From Hydrogenophilales bacterium (lineage in GTDB: Bacteria; Pseudomonadota; Gammaproteobacteria; Burkholderiales; Thiobacillaceae), in NCBI GenBank assembly GCA_024636675.1, contig JAGXGM010000070.1:1-54095 (forward strand): a stretch of 54,095 bases of DNA, in the 5' to 3' direction. This document shows positions 19,967-28,490 of the stretch, piece after piece. The notes under the pieces are model-generated. The model searched no databases, had not been told where the DNA came from, and saw only the letters and a program-made list of their open reading frames with translations. The stretch's first letter is position 1. Each line of letters opens with the position of its first letter. Both the position numbers and the translations under genes were made by a program.

Positions 19967-20818
19967 ATGGCTATTGCTACACCACTACAAACCGCGTGTG
20001 CGGGTGCGTTGCTGGCCCTGGCGCCGATGCAGGGCGTGTTGGGCGCCGGCCTGGAAGCCGGCGATTTCGAGGGCTATCCCGTGGTCAGCAATCAGGCGTT
20101 GGCGGGTTTGCGCGGCGGATTCGAACTGAATGTCGGCGGGCAATTGCTCTCCCTGGCGTTCAGCCTGGAACGTGTCAGTTTCCTGAACGGCGAGTTGTTG
20201 ACCCGGACCCGCATCACGGTGCCGGACATCGCCGCTGCGATCCTGTCGCCGCAGAGTGTTTCGGTCACAGCTTATGCTGCGCCACCCGTCTCCGGCGAGG
20301 CGGCCGGCAATCCGGACAGCCCGCCGCCGCAGATTGCCAGCGTCAGCGTGCCGGACCAGGATACGGGCAGTCATGTCACGCTGATCCAGAATGGTGCCGG
20401 CAACAATGTGGCGCTGCCTGCCCAGGTGAACCCGGATGTGAGCCAGCCCCAGCAGGTGACCCAGCCCCAGCAGGTGACCCAGCCCCAGCAGGTGACCCAG
20501 GATGTGAACCAGCAGGTAAATCAGCAGGTAAATCAGCAGCTAAATCAGCAGCTAAATCAGCAGGTAAACCAGCAGGTAAACCAGCAGGTGAATCAGCAGG
20601 TGAATCAGCAGGTAAACCAGGCACTGCAGGCCGCGCAGGCGCAGATTCTGCAGGCCTATAACCAGGTTACGGTCATCCAGAACAGCCTGGATAACCAGAT
20701 CATCCAGAACATGACCACGCTCAATATCACCTTGTCCAACGCGGCACTGGCGCGGGCGGTCGAGTTGAATGCCGGCTTGGCGAAAGTGTTGAATATGCCG
20801 GTCGTGCTGCCTCAATGA
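19967..20818 (+). CDS. Secreted Q/N-repeat protein, candidate amyloid component
   Basis: A 283-residue protein with a likely signal peptide (~1-28). Residues 40-51 end in the motif LAGLRGG, followed by a conserved-looking beta domain (FELNVGGQLLSLAFSLERV). Residues 160-177 are three exact copies of a QPQQVT unit and residues 181-216 are nine NQQV/NQQL units. Residues 234-258 (VTVIQNSLDNQIIQN onward) repeat the C-terminal motif of the two other secreted proteins, and a shorter version (VTLIQNGAGNNV) occurs near residue 140. GGAGAC precedes the ATG. The place in the operon suggests a FapE-like or FapB-like minor component; this is inference. Confidence 0.78.
   Translation: MAIATPLQTACAGALLALAPMQGVLGAGLEAGDFEGYPVVSNQALAGLRGGFELNVGGQLLSLAFSLERVSFLNGELLTRTRITVPDIAAAILSPQSVSVTAYAAPPVSGEAAGNPDSPPPQIASVSVPDQDTGSHVTLIQNGAGNNVALPAQVNPDVSQPQQVTQPQQVTQPQQVTQDVNQQVNQQVNQQLNQQLNQQVNQQVNQQVNQQVNQQVNQALQAAQAQILQAYNQVTVIQNSLDNQIIQNMTTLNITLSNAALARAVELNAGLAKVLNMPVVLPQ
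20444..20614 (+). repeat. Tandem repeats inside the Q/N-rich gene
   Basis: Three identical 18-base units (20444-20497) are followed after a nine-base break by nine near-identical 12-base units (20507-20614), all in frame. The copy number is likely to vary by slippage without breaking the frame, changing the length of the Q/N tract. Confidence 0.9.
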
Positions 20819-20858
20819 TTGATCGAGGTGGACAGGCAAAAAATCGATGCGATGCAGC

Positions 20859-20887
20859 GCTTGAGCCCGCCCCCGGCGGGCTCAAGC
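20859..20887. terminator. Bidirectional terminator between convergent amyloid genes
   Basis: A perfect 13-bp stem with a 3-base loop sits between the stop of the Q/N-repeat gene and the stop of the convergent FapF-like gene. No long T-run is present on either strand, but stem strength and position make it the shared end of both transcripts. Confidence 0.7.
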
Positions 20888-20896
20888 AACGCTGGA

Positions 20897-22213
20897 TCAG
20901 AACGTGTAGGGCATCCGAAGGGTGAATTGGGTATCAGGCGAGTCATCCGTCAGGCCGGCCCCGATCGACAGGCTCAGCGATGTGTTCTTGTTGAGGCGAT
21001 ACGCATAGCCCAATAGCAAGCTCGCCGTCTGCAGGCTGGTCGTGCCCACGGTAATGTCACCATCCGTCTTGGTCTTGCCGATCCAGGTGTGCTCGTAGCC
21101 GATGCTGAATGAACTGCGTTCGTTCAGCCCCAGTCCCATACCGAAGTTGATTCCGACCGCGTCGCCGGGATCGACCTCCCCGACAAAGCTGCTTTCAACC
21201 CCTTCAAGCGATTTGTTGACGTCGCGCTTGATGTTCCATTGATAGTTGATGCCACCGAAGAATACCGCCGGATCGGTGGGGTAAATCATGCTCAGGCTGG
21301 GTTGCAGCGAATAGAAGCCCGACCCGGTGGGCAGCGATGTCTGCAGGGATGGGAGACTGGGACCGGCCGACAGATAGCCGACTTCAAACGGATCCTCGCC
21401 GGTACGGGTTTTGAGGCGCAGGCCGCCGATGAAATAGGGATTGCCCGGCTTCGGCACGTTGAGCTGGTAGCGGCCGGCCAGTTCGATATCGCCCAGTCCG
21501 GAGCCATCGGCGTTGAATACGATGGCGGCACTTGAGGGCGCCAGGTCGATCGGACGGCTGACGGTGTCGTCATTGCGGTAAACATATGGAACCCGCCCCT
21601 CGATTTCCAGCCGGTTGGTCAGGCCGTAGCGTGCAGTCAGACCGGCTACCGCGGTGGTGCGATGGACGGTGCGCACATCGATCAGGCCGATGACCAGGGC
21701 GGGAATAATGGTGTAGCCGACGATGGAAACCCGGTCCGAGGAGGAATATGAGTACTGCAGCGAGGGTTCCAGGGTGAGACGGCCGCGTGGCGAGAGCACG
21801 CCAGGCTGTTCAAACAGGGGCGCGATTGCAGGGGGACGGCTGTCTTCCTGGACGGGCGCCTGGCCGACCGGGCGACCGGTGGGGGGCGCGTCAGCCTGGC
21901 TGACACGGGTTGCCGGCTGCGCCCTGCTTGCCGCCTGGGCAGGCTTTGCGGGCGCGGTCGCCAGTTGTTTTTGCAAGGCTTCCAGTTTTTTTTCCAGGGC
22001 GTCGAGATGTCGGTTCGATTCGTCTATCCGGCGTTGCTGTTCCGCCAGCTTGAGGGCTTGCGCCGCGACCTGCTGGCGCAACTGGCCCAGGTCCGGCTGG
22101 GGGGCCGCGGCATCCGGAGGCGCCTGCCGTACGGTTTGAGCATGAACCACCTGCACCCCCAGCATCATCACCAGACCGGCGCGCAGCCAGGTTCTATTTT
22201 TTGTCATCATCAT
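20897..22213 (-). CDS. FapF-like outer-membrane pore for amyloid export
   Basis: The 438-residue product has a signal peptide (~1-25, ending VVHA), a predicted coiled coil (~40-92, heptad-like EQQRRIDESNRHLDALEKKL), a Pro/Ala-rich linker (~93-150) and a C-terminal beta-barrel of about 290 residues ending in FTLRMPYTF, with the terminal Phe of outer-membrane proteins. This order (coiled coil, linker, barrel) is that of FapF, the trimeric pore that secretes Fap amyloid. Three ATGs in a row (22213, 22210, 22207) follow AGGGGG; the second or third fits spacing better. It converges on the subunit operon, unlike Pseudomonas where fapF is in the same operon, so it needs its own promoter in the region 22214-22400. 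Confidence 0.8.
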   Translation of the reverse strand: MMMTKNRTWLRAGLVMMLGVQVVHAQTVRQAPPDAAAPQPDLGQLRQQVAAQALKLAEQQRRIDESNRHLDALEKKLEALQKQLATAPAKPAQAASRAQPATRVSQADAPPTGRPVGQAPVQEDSRPPAIAPLFEQPGVLSPRGRLTLEPSLQYSYSSSDRVSIVGYTIIPALVIGLIDVRTVHRTTAVAGLTARYGLTNRLEIEGRVPYVYRNDDTVSRPIDLAPSSAAIVFNADGSGLGDIELAGRYQLNVPKPGNPYFIGGLRLKTRTGEDPFEVGYLSAGPSLPSLQTSLPTGSGFYSLQPSLSMIYPTDPAVFFGGINYQWNIKRDVNKSLEGVESSFVGEVDPGDAVGINFGMGLGLNERSSFSIGYEHTWIGKTKTDGDITVGTTSLQTASLLLGYAYRLNKNTSLSLSIGAGLTDDSPDTQFTLRMPYTF

Positions 22214-22400
22214 GCCCCCTGTCGAAAAGACGCATTCGTTTTGGCCGGCCAGGCTTCCGGGTTTTGATGGCCGGCATTCAACGAGTGTGTGGTCAAAAAA
22301 CGCTTGTATTCATTCCAGTCTGTTTAGTAGATTTTTGGGGATTTGCACGTTGACTGGCGAACGTGGCGCATTCAGCGTGCGCCGGAATGGCGGGGTGGGG

Positions 22401-23816
22401 TCAGATGGGCTTGCTTGCCCACGGCAGCCTGCCCTCCGGGATGGCTGGCGACGGCACCTGCTTCAGGATGGCCTTGCCCTTGTAGGGACCGGACAGTTCA
22501 TAGCGCTCCAGCAGGCGATACAAGGTGGCGCGCGAGACCCCCAGTTCCCGGGCCGCCTCGGACACGTTGTGCTGGCAGCGGCGCAAGGCCGCGCGAATGG
22601 CGTCGATTTCAGCTTTGGCGCGCGCGCCATCGAGGGTCGGGCGTCCTGCGCTCGACGCACGCCGCTCCATTCCCAGGTCATCCGGGGTCAGATAGGGATG
22701 GTCGGCCATGACCATGCCCTGGCGGATGCGGTTCATCAATTCCCGCACGTTGCCAGGCCAGGCATATTGGTTCATCGCACGCAGGGCCTGCCGGCTGAAG
22801 CCTTTGACCTTGCCGCCGTTGTCCCCGGCAAACCGGCCCAGCAGGGCCTGCGCCAGAAGTTCCACATCCCCTTGCCGGTCTCGCAGGGGAGGCGCCTGGA
22901 GGTTGACGACGTTCAATCGGTAATACAGGTCTTCCCTGAAACGGCCTTTTGCCACGGCCTCCCAAAGATTGATATGGGTCGCCGCGATCACCCGGACATC
23001 CAGCTGGATGGGCTGGTTCGAACCCAGCCGTTCGATCACTCTGTCCTGCAGCACGCGCAGCAGGTTGGCCTGCAGATTGAGGGGCAGGTCGGCAATTTCG
23101 TCGAGAAACAGCGTGCCGCCCTGGGCCGCTTCCAGGCGCCCGATCTTGCGTTGATACGCACCGGTAAATGCGCCTTTTTCGTGGCCGAACAGTTCGCTCT
23201 GGATGAGATGGGTGGGCAAGGCCCCGCAGTTGACCGCCACAAAGGCATGGTTGCTGCGGGTGGACATATTGTGGATGGCGTGGGCGGCCAGCTCCTTGCC
23301 GGTGCCGCTTTCACCGCCGATCAGCACGGGCGCATCCACCTTGCTGGCCTTGCGGAGTGAGCGGGAGAAAGCCAGCATCGCCGGGCTGCTTCCCACAATG
23401 CCGTGTTCTTCCAGGGTGTCCGGGCGCGAAGGCAAAGGCTTGAGCAACTGACCCTTGCCCCAGGCGTGCCCCAGGGAAATGGCCAGCCGGTCCTGGTCGA
23501 CCGGAAGGGTATGGAAATCGTATACCCCCGCGAGAAAATTGCGGAGTTGGGGGGTGGGGCGCCACATCGACTGATCCATCAGTGCAATCCACTGCAGGGA
23601 TTGCTGTCGTCCCACCAGATCGAACAGCTTGTTGTGGCCGACGCGCTGCAGTTGCATCAGCCCTGCATGAAAGTCCTGCTGCTCGACGAGCGCGGCCAAA
23701 TCATCCGCATTGGCCGCCCGGTGCAGGGTCCAGCCCCTTGCCTGCAAATAGCCAAAAAGCCTGGTGTGCAGCGCGTCATCCAGCAGCGCCACAACGTCTC
23801 GATTTACCGAAGTCAT
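22401..23816 (-). CDS. Sigma-54-dependent transcriptional activator (VpsR-like)
   Basis: A 471-residue enhancer-binding protein. The N-terminal ~135 residues resemble a degenerate receiver of the VpsR/FleQ kind and lack the usual acidic triad. The AAA+ domain (~137-375) has Walker A GESGTGKE (168-175), the sigma-54 contact loop GAFTGA (215-220) and Walker B GTLFLDEIADL. A Fis-type helix-turn-helix closes it (~425-450, NVSEAARELGVSRATLYRLL). The start at 23816 follows GGAGAGGAAA. It ends 187 bases upstream of the FapF-like gene and most likely controls the amyloid locus through the -24/-12 promoter at 16768. The VpsR-like head hints at c-di-GMP responsiveness, which is not shown here. Confidence 0.9.
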   Translation of the reverse strand: MTSVNRDVVALLDDALHTRLFGYLQARGWTLHRAANADDLAALVEQQDFHAGLMQLQRVGHNKLFDLVGRQQSLQWIALMDQSMWRPTPQLRNFLAGVYDFHTLPVDQDRLAISLGHAWGKGQLLKPLPSRPDTLEEHGIVGSSPAMLAFSRSLRKASKVDAPVLIGGESGTGKELAAHAIHNMSTRSNHAFVAVNCGALPTHLIQSELFGHEKGAFTGAYQRKIGRLEAAQGGTLFLDEIADLPLNLQANLLRVLQDRVIERLGSNQPIQLDVRVIAATHINLWEAVAKGRFREDLYYRLNVVNLQAPPLRDRQGDVELLAQALLGRFAGDNGGKVKGFSRQALRAMNQYAWPGNVRELMNRIRQGMVMADHPYLTPDDLGMERRASSAGRPTLDGARAKAEIDAIRAALRRCQHNVSEAARELGVSRATLYRLLERYELSGPYKGKAILKQVPSPAIPEGRLPWASKPI

Positions 23817-24304
23817 TCGGTGTTTCCTCTCCGGGTGACAACGCACGCGAATGGTTGTTTTTGCCGGGCTCGACGCACGCGCTGAGGGGAATCCCAGTTC
23901 TGTTCGGGCCAACCGTGCGAAATTCAGTTGAATGGCCAGCAGCAATGCCTGTATCTGACCTGAGTCTAGGACATCGAAAATGAAAAATGACTGGCGCGGA
24001 CAATGCGGTGTCGCCCGTCGAACTTTTCGAGCATCGTCGCCTCAGCCTCCAGGTGTTGATATTGCACGCCCATGCCAGCTTTGATTTGGCAGCCTGCAAC
24101 GATGGGCTTAAACTTGCGCGCTGTTAACAGGCTGGCTTTTCAGGCCTTGTCCCGCGCGCTGATGTTGCCTGGTGCCGCTTGAAACACTAATCAGGCCCTA
24201 TTCAGACCACGCCCCGCCGCTTCGTTCTCGCCGTGCAGACCCCGCAAAAGGCGTATCGCACATCGCTATTGCCCGCGTGCCCAATACTCTCAAGGAGATC
24301 ATGA
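23817..24304. other. Intergenic region between the sigma-54 activator and mscS genes
   Basis: Divergent promoter region of 488 bases. No gene I can support. A short minus-strand reading frame of about 50 codons ending near 23964 has coding-like codons but no clear start or recognised relative. AAGGAG precedes the mscS start. Confidence 0.35.
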
Positions 24305-25207
24305 ATGGAATTACCTGCCACCTTGCAACAGGCCCTGGGCGACTGGATGTGGCTACTGGAAAGCACGCTTCATGTCGTGATCATTCTGGCGCTGACCTGG
24401 CTCCTGATCAGACTGTCGCGCAAGGGTCTGGCGCGGCTGCGGACGCACATGCAGCAGGACCTCGGCGATCGCGAACGGATCAAGCGCCTGGATACGCTGG
24501 AACGCGTATTCCGCTATGTCGCCGCCGTGGTCATCACGCTGGTGGGTGGCATGCTGGTGCTCTCCGCGGTCGGCATTTCCATCGCGCCGATCCTGGCCAC
24601 CGCCGGGGTGCTCGGCATCGCCATCGGCTTCGGCGCGCAAAGCCTGGTCAAGGACTACTTCACCGGCTTCTTCCTGTTGCTGGAAAACCAGGTGCGCCAG
24701 GGCGACGTGGTGGAGGTGGCCGGCAAGGGCGGGCTGGTCGAGGAGATGACGCTGCGCTACATCCGCCTGCGCGACTACGAAGGCAGCGTGCATTACATTC
24801 CCAACGGCACCATCGACGGCGTCACCAACCGCAGTCGCGGCTTTGCCTTCGCGTTGCTCGACATCGGCGTGGCTTACCGCGAGGACGTCGACGAGGTGTA
24901 TGCCGTGATGCGCGAAGTGGCCGCCGGCATGCGTGACGACCCCGAGTTGGGCGAGAAAATCGTGGAGGACCTCGAAATCGCCGGCGTCGACAACTGGGCG
25001 GATTCGGCCGTCATCATCCGCTGTCGCTTCAAGGTTTTGCCGCTCGAGCAATGGACGGTCCGCCGCGCGTTCCTGTACCGCCTGAAAAAGGCCTTCGACG
25101 CCGCCGGCATCGAGATCCCCTTCCCGCATCTCACCGTGTATGCCGGACAGGACAAGGACGGCAACGCGCCGCCGCTGCGATTGCTGCAGCAGGCTGCGCC
25201 GGACTGA
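24305..25207 (+). CDS. mscS: Small-conductance mechanosensitive channel, MscS family
   Basis: A 300-residue inner-membrane channel that opens under membrane tension and lets solutes out after osmotic downshock. It has an N-terminal helix (~15-38), a second helix pair (~70-105) and the pore helix with the Gly/Ala pattern APILATAGVLGIAIGFGAQSLVKDYFTGFF (shown in parts: ILATAGVLGIAIGFGAQSL), followed by the beta domain (QGDVVEVAGKGGLVEEM) and a C-terminal alpha/beta domain. Length is close to E. coli MscS (286). AAGGAG lies seven to eight bases upstream of the ATG. It is transcribed alone. Confidence 0.92.
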   Translation: MELPATLQQALGDWMWLLESTLHVVIILALTWLLIRLSRKGLARLRTHMQQDLGDRERIKRLDTLERVFRYVAAVVITLVGGMLVLSAVGISIAPILATAGVLGIAIGFGAQSLVKDYFTGFFLLLENQVRQGDVVEVAGKGGLVEEMTLRYIRLRDYEGSVHYIPNGTIDGVTNRSRGFAFALLDIGVAYREDVDEVYAVMREVAAGMRDDPELGEKIVEDLEIAGVDNWADSAVIIRCRFKVLPLEQWTVRRAFLYRLKKAFDAAGIEIPFPHLTVYAGQDKDGNAPPLRLLQQAAPD

Positions 25208-25473
25208 GCACTGCAGTCGGGTTGACCTGAGACGACGCTGGATACTGCACCTTAGTCTTCGTCATTGCGGGCCAGGCGAAGCAATCCAGGGTGCCGGCGG
25301 CGTCACGAACTTCGGATGGCCCTGACGGGAGAATCCAGGACGCCAGTCCTGTGATGGTACAAACAGACCATCAATGCTGGTACGAAAGTTAAAGTTCGAA
25401 GGCGGTTTGTCGTAACAAGGACAGCCAGCCCACAAATACAACCGCTGGCCATCTCAATAATTGGGGGTTAGCC
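25208..25473. other. Intergenic region with a degenerate dispersed-type repeat
   Basis: Around 25257-25292 the text CGTCATTGCGGGCC followed by GCGAAGCAATCCAG resembles the common extragenic element GTCATTGCGAG...GAAGCAATCC seen in many proteobacterial genomes. Only one, imperfect, copy is present in the window. Nothing else was identified. Confidence 0.35.
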
Positions 25474-25953
25474 ATGCGCACTATGCAAATTCTGAACTCG
25501 AAGCATCGGATCGGTGTGTCGACAGCGGTCTGTCTGGGCTGGGAAGCGGGTCCGGGCGCGTCTGCGGATCTGGTTGCGGCGGCGGTGGATGCACTGAACG
25601 ACATGGGAAACATCGTTTCACAACAGTGCTTTGCCAATCCGGAAGCCTTGAGTCAAGGCAAGATTACCGCTTATGCCCTGGCGTTGATTCGATTGCGCGA
25701 GTGCGCCGGTGCAGCAGGTTTTGAACGCCTGATGAAGGCATGCGATGCGCTCGCGGTGACGGTATCCCTGCTCATCGAAGATCGGAGTCGTGCCTGCAGC
25801 GGAAAGTGCGCAAGCTTGACGCGCTTTGTCGCGCACGCGCAGGTGATGATCCAGATGTCTATTGACGGTGCGAAGCATGACGCCCCGCCCCCGGGTATCC
25901 GCACCGCTTCATCCAGGGAAAGCTGGCGCAAACCGGATGTCCGGCATGCGTGA
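25474..25953 (+). CDS. Uncharacterised 159-residue protein
   Basis: Not recognised. The protein is mostly helical, with a central Ala/Leu-rich segment (LSQGKITAYALALIRLRECAG, residues ~59-79, in two pieces) and four cysteines (residues 20, 77, 90 and a CSGKC pair near 109-113). The C-terminal 30 residues look disordered. GGGGG lies nine bases upstream of the ATG and codon use is like that of neighbours, so I take it as real. The pattern of helices recalls HPt or small chemotaxis-related helical bundles, but no phospho-His motif is visible, so no function is proposed. Confidence 0.6.
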   Translation: MRTMQILNSKHRIGVSTAVCLGWEAGPGASADLVAAAVDALNDMGNIVSQQCFANPEALSQGKITAYALALIRLRECAGAAGFERLMKACDALAVTVSLLIEDRSRACSGKCASLTRFVAHAQVMIQMSIDGAKHDAPPPGIRTASSRESWRKPDVRHA

Positions 25954-25977
25954 TGACGTTGCGCCGGCCACGGGTAT

Positions 25978-26463
25978 TCAGTTGCTCTTTGCGCGCACAA
26001 TTCGACGTTCGATACGGACCACGACGTAGTTAATGGCGAGCACGATCAGCACTACGCCGCCTGCCAGGTAGAACTGGTACAGGGCGACCGCGATGCCGAC
26101 GCCCGCCGAAAGCAGGATGGAAGCGGCTGTGGTGAGATAACGCACACGATCTTCCGCTTCCACCTTCAGGATAGTCCCGGCACCGATAAAGCTGACGCCG
26201 ACGATAATCGCCTGCATGATGCGCACCGGATCGATGCGAAGGCTCTGTTCCAGCGCTCCGATATCATCGAAGTGGAGCGCCAGAACCCGACCGAGGATGA
26301 TCAGCATCGCGGATGCGCCGCCGACCAGCATGTGGGTGCGGAATCCCGCCGGTTTGTCGGAGTGCTCGCGCTCCAGGCCGATCAGGCCCGCGAGCAGGGC
26401 TGCCAGCCCGACCAGCCCGATGGATTCAAATTGACTGGCGGGAAGCCATGCAAAGTCATTCAT
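25978..26463 (-). CDS. MgtC/SapB-family inner-membrane protein
   Basis: The 161-residue protein has four to five membrane helices and the MgtC signature: GLIGLEREHSDKPAGFRTHMLV (residues ~27-48, in pieces LIGLEREHSDKPAGFRTH), then VSFIGAGTILK and LTTAASILLSAGVGIAVAL. MgtC proteins are linked to survival in low Mg2+ and regulation of the F-type ATP synthase; many members, including this short type, are not characterised. It lacks the long C-terminal regulatory domain of Salmonella MgtC. It is convergent with the unrecognised gene before it. Confidence 0.9.
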   Translation of the reverse strand: MNDFAWLPASQFESIGLVGLAALLAGLIGLEREHSDKPAGFRTHMLVGGASAMLIILGRVLALHFDDIGALEQSLRIDPVRIMQAIIVGVSFIGAGTILKVEAEDRVRYLTTAASILLSAGVGIAVALYQFYLAGGVVLIVLAINYVVVRIERRIVRAKSN

Positions 26464-26499
26464 GATGCAGATAATGGGCGGCCGTACGCATGCGCTGTA

Positions 26500-26766
26500 T
26501 CACTGGGCCGGCGGTTGCTTCGGGTTGATCCAGAACCCACTGCGCGCTGCCGTGGATATGTTAGCTGGATGAGCGGGGATCCGGCGGCATTGGCCCTCGG
26601 CAGCAGCGTGATAATCAGCAGGAACCGGCATGTGCCTGGCTCGGGGCAACGGAACGGTTCGCTGGGGCGGTATAAAGGTCCGCCAGTTCGGTTTTTGCGG
26701 ATACGTCGCGGCGGTCGCCGCGCCGCCGATGCCGAGCTTGTTGAGGATTGTGCTTCGAAGTCCCAT
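26500..26766 (-). CDS. Possible small protein of 88 residues
   Basis: No family recognised. The ATG at 26766 has a good AGGAGA site eight bases upstream, which is the main reason to list it. The product starts MGLRSTILNKLGIGGA and is then rich in Pro and Arg, without a signal peptide or membrane helix. The N-terminal 20 residues look genuine, whereas the rest could be a frame-shifted tail. It is 36 bases upstream of the MgtC-like gene on the same strand and could be co-transcribed with it. Confidence 0.35.
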   Translation of the reverse strand: MGLRSTILNKLGIGGAATAATYPQKPNWRTFIPPQRTVPLPRARHMPVPADYHAAAEGQCRRIPAHPANISTAARSGFWINPKQPPAQ

Positions 26767-26884
26767 TGGCGCTCTCCTGGTGCTGAGGGGGCTGCATGTT
26801 CTGTCTGGGTCGATTGGGTAAGTTGAGTCTAGTTTATTTGATGCGCGATTGCGTCCAGCTGGCGCCGTCATCCCCAATGAGCTG

Positions 26885-26919
26885 GGTCACTGGTCACTGG
26901 TCACTGGTCACTGGTCACT
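26885..26919 (+). repeat. Five tandem copies of a 7-base unit (GGTCACT)
   Basis: Exact head-to-tail copies in a gene-free stretch. No role is evident; the unit is not a known binding site and is probably a slippage product. Confidence 0.9.
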
Positions 26920-27017
26920 GCCAATTCCGCAATTCCGTGATCCGACGCCAAGGGTGTGGATGGGGTCAAAGGCGCATGCGCGTTTTCACACATGGACAGC
27001 TCACGAGTAAAAACCAT

Positions 27018-27051
27018 GGAAAAACGCCCCGGGGACCCGGGGCGTTTTTCC
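27018..27051. terminator. Intrinsic terminator, usable from both sides
   Basis: A perfect 15-bp stem (27018-27032 with 27037-27051), loop GGAC, with A5 and T5 runs inside the ends of the stem. It lies 24 bases after the minus-strand membrane protein gene and most likely ends that transcript. Confidence 0.85.
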
Positions 27052-27074
27052 TTCAAGCAGGTGACATCAGATGA

Positions 27075-28268
27075 TCACTGGCGGATGCGCCTGGCACCCA
27101 TGCGCCCTGCACCCATGCGGCCGCCAAACATCGCGGCCAGCAGAGCCAGCAGAGAAGCGAGAAAAAGACTCCAGAGCGCCATCTGGGTGTAGTCTGCAGC
27201 CGCTTCGATGGCTTGTTCGGCCTGTTGTCTCCATTGCGCCAGCTGCTGTTCGAATTTCGCTCCAAGCTCGTCAGTCACCCGGTCCACTTGCTGCTTGCTG
27301 AGCGAGGAGTTCGAGATCAGCACATTCCTGGCACGGTCTTCCTCACCCTGCATCAGATGCGTGGCAATTTTGGCCAATGTGTCGCCATCGAGCTGATCGA
27401 GCACAGTACGTAATTCCGAGGCGGTCAGCGCGGGACCGGCAATATCGGCCGCAGCCTGCAGCGCATCGTTGACCTGTGCACGAAGGCCTGCCTCCAGCTC
27501 GTTAAGCAGGGCCGAATCAGCGATGGCAGCTTCGATTTCGGATTCCATGCCATTGATGATGCGGTTGATGTCTGAACGACTGAGGTTGGTGGCCTGTGCC
27601 AGCCGCTGGACGGCCTGATCGGTGTCGCCGGCGACCAGATGACCGCTGACCGCAGTTACGGTTTCATTGTCGATTTCACTGATGGCCTGACGGGTTTCCT
27701 GCTGGCTGATACCTTCGGCACTGCCTGACAACATTTCAGCCACACGGGATTTGAGGGCGGCCGTCATCTCGTCGGCCAACTCGCTACCTGCGAATGCGCT
27801 CATCAGTTGCCGGGTCGTGTCCGAACCCTGCGCGATGTCCACTACCACGTTAGTGCTGGCTTTGGTGACATCACCCGCCGCACGGGTGGCCATCGACGCC
27901 GTGCCACCAATGCCCCAGGCACTCAACACCAGTGACAGGACGGTAGCGGTTGACCATACCGTGACACCATGCAGCATACCGCCGAGACTGGTGGGGTCAC
28001 TTGACAGCCGAGCGGCCATCACGCCACCGATAAAATAGGCAAACAGAAATGACAATATCAGCCAGATGACCGCACCCCAGCCCAGCCCGCTACCGAGCGC
28101 TGCGGCATCGCTCGCGTCCAGAATGCTGACACCGAGCGCCGAGCCCAGCAGAATCAGCAGCCACAGCAGGGCCAGCGTGCCGACGAGGCCTGCGAAAACC
28201 CCGCCCCAGCTGATGCGGTGCAGTCCCTCCGGTACCAATCCGTAAATCTCTCCTTGGTTCGTGTTCAT
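27075..28268 (-). CDS. Uncharacterised membrane protein with long soluble helical domain
   Basis: The 397-residue protein has two or three membrane helices at the N-terminus (~20-125, including a Gly-rich VIWLILSFLFAYFIGGVMAA), a long soluble helical part (~130-355) with acidic repeats around SELADEMTAALKSRV, SQQETRQAISEID and TASELRTVLDQLDGDT, and one C-terminal helix (~360-380) followed by a basic repeat GGRMGAGRMGARRIRQ. The soluble part contains three to four related motifs of the type xLxxxDxxTxxAxxxHLxxGDxDxA, suggesting internal duplication. It has AGGAGA before the ATG and its own terminator. Function unknown; a stress- or envelope-related role is only a guess. Confidence 0.8.
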   Translation of the reverse strand: MNTNQGEIYGLVPEGLHRISWGGVFAGLVGTLALLWLLILLGSALGVSILDASDAAALGSGLGWGAVIWLILSFLFAYFIGGVMAARLSSDPTSLGGMLHGVTVWSTATVLSLVLSAWGIGGTASMATRAAGDVTKASTNVVVDIAQGSDTTRQLMSAFAGSELADEMTAALKSRVAEMLSGSAEGISQQETRQAISEIDNETVTAVSGHLVAGDTDQAVQRLAQATNLSRSDINRIINGMESEIEAAIADSALLNELEAGLRAQVNDALQAAADIAGPALTASELRTVLDQLDGDTLAKIATHLMQGEEDRARNVLISNSSLSKQQVDRVTDELGAKFEQQLAQWRQQAEQAIEAAADYTQMALWSLFLASLLALLAAMFGGRMGAGRMGARRIRQ

Positions 28269-28490
28269 TTTTGTTTCTCCTGTGAAAATGCCTGACTACC
28301 GATAACCAGTCCGTACACCCGCCCCTCACGGTTGGCCATATGGATAGGCCGCATAAAGAAACTATAGGAAAGTTTTGGAAAGTATAGAAAACACAAACGC
28401 CCGGTTTGCCCGGATCCGGAAAACCATGGTCCGGCGCAGCGGGCGCCCGTGCATTCAATGCGCGCAGGGTTTGACTGATTGAGAAGCCCG

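Noticed and set aside
20444-20614. CRISPR-like periodic repeats
   Set aside because: Units of 12 and 18 bases are contiguous, without spacers, and stay in one reading frame; they are protein-coding repeats.
25257-25345. Possible insertion-sequence end or mobile repeat
   Set aside because: Only one imperfect copy of a common extragenic-type repeat, with no transposase, no target duplication and no second end.
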